From positions 1 to 28,597 of IMG/VR virus record IMGVR_UViG_3300042691_010939: a DNA stretch of 28,597 bases; one strand, given 5' to 3'. The position numbers were made by a program, and so were the translations under genes. This document shows, one piece after another, positions 25,528 to 28,597 of this stretch; the first letter of the stretch is position 1, and each line of letters starts with the position of its first letter. The notes beneath the pieces are model-generated. The model was not told the origin of the DNA and searched no databases. It was given only the letters and a program-made list of their open reading frames with translations. The stretch is from a virus.

Positions 25528-27258
25528 TTAAATCCTTTTCAGTAGAAGGTCAAATTGCTTTTTCTTTAGGTCTAGCAACTCAAGCCCATTGTCACTAACA
25601 GCTTCCTCTGGCTCTGGCTGAGCTTTTAGCTTGCCAACAACCTCTGTGATTAGAGTTGCCTGAGCCTCGTCAAGGTCATCTCCAGACTCTAGCCTAAGCA
25701 AAGCATCAGCAAGCTTGTCTGGGTCAATCGCTTGGTCAGCCGATCTGACAGTTGCAGTGGTGGCGGCGTAGGCCGGAAAAGAGACGATACTTGCTTCAAA
25801 CAATCTGACTGATTCCAAGGTTCTTGTTTTCCCATCTGGTGACCATGAGTCTTTGATCACATTGAAGCCAAAGCTCATTGAGTCTATAACCTTAGTCCTA
25901 AGTAGCTCGGCAATGTCGCGACCTCGGGTTGTGTTGGGAAGTTGTGCTGTGACCTTTAGGCCTCTGTTGTCCTCAACAAGTTGCATGGTTCCACCTCGTA
26001 GTGAGGCAAGCGGTTCACCTGCATCGTGGTTCCAGAGAAGCTTTACTTCGTTGCGAGATTGCAAGGAACGCTTGAAAGCGCCAGGGGCTACATACTCAAT
26101 AAAGCCACCAAGGTCCTCAGAAGGGCTGTTGAACACCGAGGCGTAGCCAGTGAAGGTCATGCCATCGCCCTCAGCCCTGACCTCAAAGTCAACGCTGTTA
26201 GTTCTTACCTCTGGCTGTTTAGCCTGTGGGCCGTCAATCTTTAGAGCAATAGCTCTCGCAACATCTTGCCACTTGTTTTTATTAGTCATTCTGGTAGCTT
26301 CCTCTGCTCTGATTCTAGCAACAACCGAATCAGCGTAGTCTTTTGTTCTCTGTGCGGCTCTCTTGGATGGTCCTGAACCCCAAAGCAAGTGAGCAACAAC
26401 ACCGGCTGATGGGTAGTTGTCTGAGTCTGGGTTTGCGTCTGGGCTATCTAGGTCAACCAAGTGTCTGGAAATCCAGGCTGCAATCCTAATCCACTTGTCA
26501 TCGCTGACTGTGCCCTCTGCCATTAGCCTTGCTTCCCTGATCGTCTTAGGTGTGACTCCATCGCCAGCTAGGCCCTCTGCGTAATACTCGAGGCCTCGGC
26601 GAGCAGCTGCTCTCATGTATGCAGGTGCGTCTTGGTTGATTGCGCGTTCCTCGTTGTTTGATTCCCAAGCGTTGCAGTAGTAGCCAGCGTCAACAAAGGC
26701 GTCCCAGCGTTCGCACCAGGCTTTATCGCCGTCCTCGTTCACTCTTGACTCGTCAAAGAAAAAGCAGTTGCCACAAGCTCGGCCTTCAGGCACATCCTCG
26801 GCCAAGGCAGGTCTGTAGTTGTCAGGCAGATTGGCCTCTAGCTCATCCTCTTGATCCTCAAGGTCATCGCTAGGTTCATCCTCTACCTCAAAAGCTAGTA
26901 GCTGAGGTGCTGGCACCTTTTCTAGCTTCAGGACATTTATCACCATGAGCTTGTCGGTGGCAGTAAAAACGCCCAGCTCTTGCTCAAAGATTTGCACAAC
27001 AGCAATTTGCTCGTCAACCATAACCACTTGAGAAAGCACTCTTGGGTCTTTCGGTGCCCAGCTAACATAATCGCCAACCGCTAGTGAGCCAACGGCTGCT
27101 CTTTCCCCTTCAAAGGGCTCATCTGTGTCAATTGAAATAGCGACTGCCTGTTCAATGGCTGACTCTTTTGTGTCATGGCAACCAAGCACTTCGCCGTCAT
27201 CTTTGATTACTGCCCAGGCTGAGCACTCGTCTGATTTGTCTGTGATGTAGTAAGGCAC
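25528..27258 (-). CDS. Multidomain HK97-family prohead protease (576 aa)
   Basis: Cleaves capsid delta domains during head maturation. From GTG 27258 the domains are: (1) residues 1-45, CSAWAVIKDDGEVLGCHDT motif; (2) about 55-115, an SH3-like AVGDYVSW region; (3) acidic linker 125-145; (4) Cys cluster 160-200 (ACGNCFFF, WCERW, YYCNAW) like a high-potential iron-sulfur or zinc fold; (5) helical region 210-320; (6) protease from about 355, with LLWNHD (His 411) and DSMSFGF (Ser about 460-462). A simple HK97 protease is about 200 aa, so 350 residues are added. GTG overlaps the previous stop as TAGTG; a TTG at 27288 is the alternative. Confidence 0.9.
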   Translation of the reverse strand: MPYYITDKSDECSAWAVIKDDGEVLGCHDTKESAIEQAVAISIDTDEPFEGERAAVGSLAVGDYVSWAPKDPRVLSQVVMVDEQIAVVQIFEQELGVFTATDKLMVINVLKLEKVPAPQLLAFEVEDEPSDDLEDQEDELEANLPDNYRPALAEDVPEGRACGNCFFFDESRVNEDGDKAWCERWDAFVDAGYYCNAWESNNEERAINQDAPAYMRAAARRGLEYYAEGLAGDGVTPKTIREARLMAEGTVSDDKWIRIAAWISRHLVDLDSPDANPDSDNYPSAGVVAHLLWGSGPSKRAAQRTKDYADSVVARIRAEEATRMTNKNKWQDVARAIALKIDGPQAKQPEVRTNSVDFEVRAEGDGMTFTGYASVFNSPSEDLGGFIEYVAPGAFKRSLQSRNEVKLLWNHDAGEPLASLRGGTMQLVEDNRGLKVTAQLPNTTRGRDIAELLRTKVIDSMSFGFNVIKDSWSPDGKTRTLESVRLFEASIVSFPAYAATTATVRSADQAIDPDKLADALLRLESGDDLDEAQATLITEVVGKLKAQPEPEEAVSDNGLELLDLKKKQFDLLLKRI

Positions 27259-27524
27259 TATTTGACCACCAGTATTCTTAGATTGCAATCCTGATTTGCA
27301 ATTGCGTACAGTTCATCGCTCGGAAGTAGTTGCACAGTTCCAGTTGCAGTTGCAACAGCATGCATACCATTGGTCAAAGTGACATCGGGCCCACCAACAA
27401 AAATCTCGTGATTTTGGTTGTGCTCGTGATTGTGTATGCAGATGTGCTGAACTCCAACGCTTGCAGGAACTACTAAAGTCCGAACATTGGCTACAAGGTC
27501 ATAGCCATAAGTCTTGACAGTCAT
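27258..27524 (-). CDS. Small virion-type protein between portal and protease (88 aa)
   Basis: Beta-rich protein, VRTLVVPASVGVQHICIHNHEHNQ... with EIFVGGPDVTLTNGMHAV and DELYAIANQDCNLRILVVK at the end. The pattern, a strand-rich repeat ending in 'lyai....  ..lrvl', is like small decoration or head-associated proteins of aquatic phages. The His cluster HNHEHNQNHE (residues 31-40) is unusual and could bind metal. ATG at 27524 overlaps the portal stop (TGATG) and its stop overlaps the protease GTG. Confidence 0.65.
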   Translation of the reverse strand: MTVKTYGYDLVANVRTLVVPASVGVQHICIHNHEHNQNHEIFVGGPDVTLTNGMHAVATATGTVQLLPSDELYAIANQDCNLRILVVK

Positions 27525-28597
27525 CAGACCTCGTATACGCTTTCTGGGTCTGCTGGGTTGACCTGAGCAATACCTTGTAGCTGGACAGTTGGTAGTCCGG
27601 TGTGAAGGATCGGTGGTAAGCCCATAACAGCTAAGACATCGGCAGGGTCGTAACCTGAGTTGACTAGCTTCTGAGCCATGTTGACTCGCTTGTCAGTTGC
27701 TACTAGCTCGGCAGCGTCAATGTTCACATTGGCTAGTGGCACTCTAATAATCTCTCCGCCGTCAACTGGTGGTAGGTCCTCAAGTCTGCGGATGTCATTA
27801 ATCGTTAGGTATCCAGCTTGCAGTCCTGTTGAGTAAGCAGAGAATCGGGTTGCTGCATCGCCTCGTAGAAGTCCGTCAAGTGTGAACTTAATAAAGGCAG
27901 TGGCTCCGCCTGGCTCGTTAGCCATCAAAGGAGTGAAGGCTGACTCGAGCTTCTGAACGATCGGGCGTAGAGTGTGAGTCACAAAGGCAATGTTGTTTTG
28001 CTCAACGCTTGAGTAAGTGTTTGTGCCTGGCAGTCCTAGCAGGTGCGGTGGAATGTTGAAGGCTCTAGCAACATCCTCAACTGCCATTCTGCGAGAGTCA
28101 ATAAACTGAGCCTTGTCGTTTTCCACTGTGGTCTGGACAAACTTAGCTCCGCCCGATAGCACTCCGGTCTTGTGTGCTTTTCTAAATCCCTTGTGTCTAG
28201 CGTCAAAGCCGTCAACTAGGTTCTTGGCTTGGTCAGGTGTTAGGTTGCCAGGAAATTCGATTATGCCGTTGGTGCTTGCGCCCTGTCCAAAGAATCTAGC
28301 GGCGTAAGACTCAAGCGCAATAGCAAGTCCAAAGTTATCCTTTAGTGCAGTGACTCTGGAGATTCCGCGAATCTCGCCTGGGCGAACCACATCAGGGATA
28401 TGGATAATCTCATCTTTAGTAAGTGGCTTGTTTTCGCCTTCGTAAATGTAGACAACTGAGCCAACCTTATCCCTGCGAATCTCAACCTTGGAAGGGTTCA
28501 GAACTGTCATGTTTACAACTCTGCCCTGCTGATCTCTAAAGGTTCTGACAAAGCCGTTGCCGTCAAGCAACATGGAAACAATCAAAGACCCATAAAA
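27524..28597 (-). CDS. Portal protein, HK97 family (partial, N-terminus missing)
   Basis: Dodecameric ring at the packaging vertex. The frame continues past the right edge, so at least the first part is outside the window (about 357 residues are present). Recognised by LLDGNGFVRTFRDQQGRV, IHIPDVVRPGEIRGIS, SYAARFFGQGASTNGI, RMAVEDVARAFNIPPHLLG and YSSVEQNNIAFVTHTLRP, the standard clip-, stem- and wing-region motifs of HK97 portals. The C-terminus (MGLPPILHTGLPTVQLQ) matches this family. Stop overlaps the next ATG. Confidence 0.95.
   Translation of the reverse strand, partial: FYGSLIVSMLLDGNGFVRTFRDQQGRVVNMTVLNPSKVEIRRDKVGSVVYIYEGENKPLTKDEIIHIPDVVRPGEIRGISRVTALKDNFGLAIALESYAARFFGQGASTNGIIEFPGNLTPDQAKNLVDGFDARHKGFRKAHKTGVLSGGAKFVQTTVENDKAQFIDSRRMAVEDVARAFNIPPHLLGLPGTNTYSSVEQNNIAFVTHTLRPIVQKLESAFTPLMANEPGGATAFIKFTLDGLLRGDAATRFSAYSTGLQAGYLTINDIRRLEDLPPVDGGEIIRVPLANVNIDAAELVATDKRVNMAQKLVNSGYDPADVLAVMGLPPILHTGLPTVQLQGIAQVNPADPESVYEV

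Noticed and set aside
1-28597. tRNA genes, integrase or attachment site
   Set aside because: No cloverleaf with a T-loop GTTCRA-type block and no recombinase motif was recognised; a short or unusual tRNA could escape reading by eye.

Overview
This window is most of the genome of a tailed phage (siphovirus-type gene order) that very probably infects an actinobacterium. A WhiB-family regulator, a family found essentially only in Actinobacteria and their phages, is encoded at 11.2-11.5 kb, and the YqaJ exonuclease plus annealing protein, the M23 endolysin and the fused capsid protease are also typical of actinophages. G+C is near one half by eye, which would suit a freshwater or marine actinobacterium of moderate G+C better than Streptomyces or Mycobacterium; this is an inference. 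No integrase, excisionase, tRNA, CRISPR array or insertion sequence was seen, and neither terminase subunit is inside the window.

Nearly all genes are on the minus strand, so the transcription order runs from right to left. Head module (28.6-21.1 kb): portal (cut by the window edge), an 88-aa virion-type protein, a multidomain prohead protease, a 58-aa protein, the HK97-fold major capsid protein (flanked by two terminators), then three sugar-modification genes (GT4-like and GT2-like glycosyltransferases and a cytidylyltransferase), then the head-tail connector and tail terminator. Tail module (20.7-14.0 kb): major tail protein, tail assembly chaperone G with a -1 frameshift extension (GT), an HK97-gp10-like protein, tape measure, one large minor tail protein, a run of tip/fibre proteins of which three are paralogs, and a XhlA-like membrane protein. 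A plus-strand HNH endonuclease gene sits at the tail/lysis boundary. Lysis module (13.4-11.5 kb): M23 endopeptidase, an exported Pro/Glu-rich protein with a nested holin-like frame, and two small membrane proteins.

A divergent control region at 11.16-11.23 kb separates plus-strand whiB from the leftward replication/recombination operon: YqaJ exonuclease, annealing protein, small proteins, an HNH protein, a gap holding a likely plus-strand small RNA, a lambda O-like initiator with four iterons inside its gene (probable origin), a DnaB-type helicase, a zinc protein, an SSB-like protein and a RusA resolvase. Below 5.2 kb follow many very short overlapping genes, several of which look like diverged copies of one another, then a metallophosphoesterase, a cytosine-C5 methyltransferase split by a +1 frameshift, an FmdB-like zinc ribbon and an HNH endonuclease near the left edge.

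Genes are packed with stop/start overlaps such as ATGA, TAATG and TAGTG, so translational coupling is probably the rule. No stretch over 300 bases lacks a gene. The longest gaps (1-161, 5175-5302, 8579-8710, 13355-13460 and 25200-25348) hold regulatory signals and are described individually. Because the left edge leaves an HNH gene and the right edge enters the portal, the missing part may be little more than the terminase genes if the map is circular or permuted, but the window cannot prove this.
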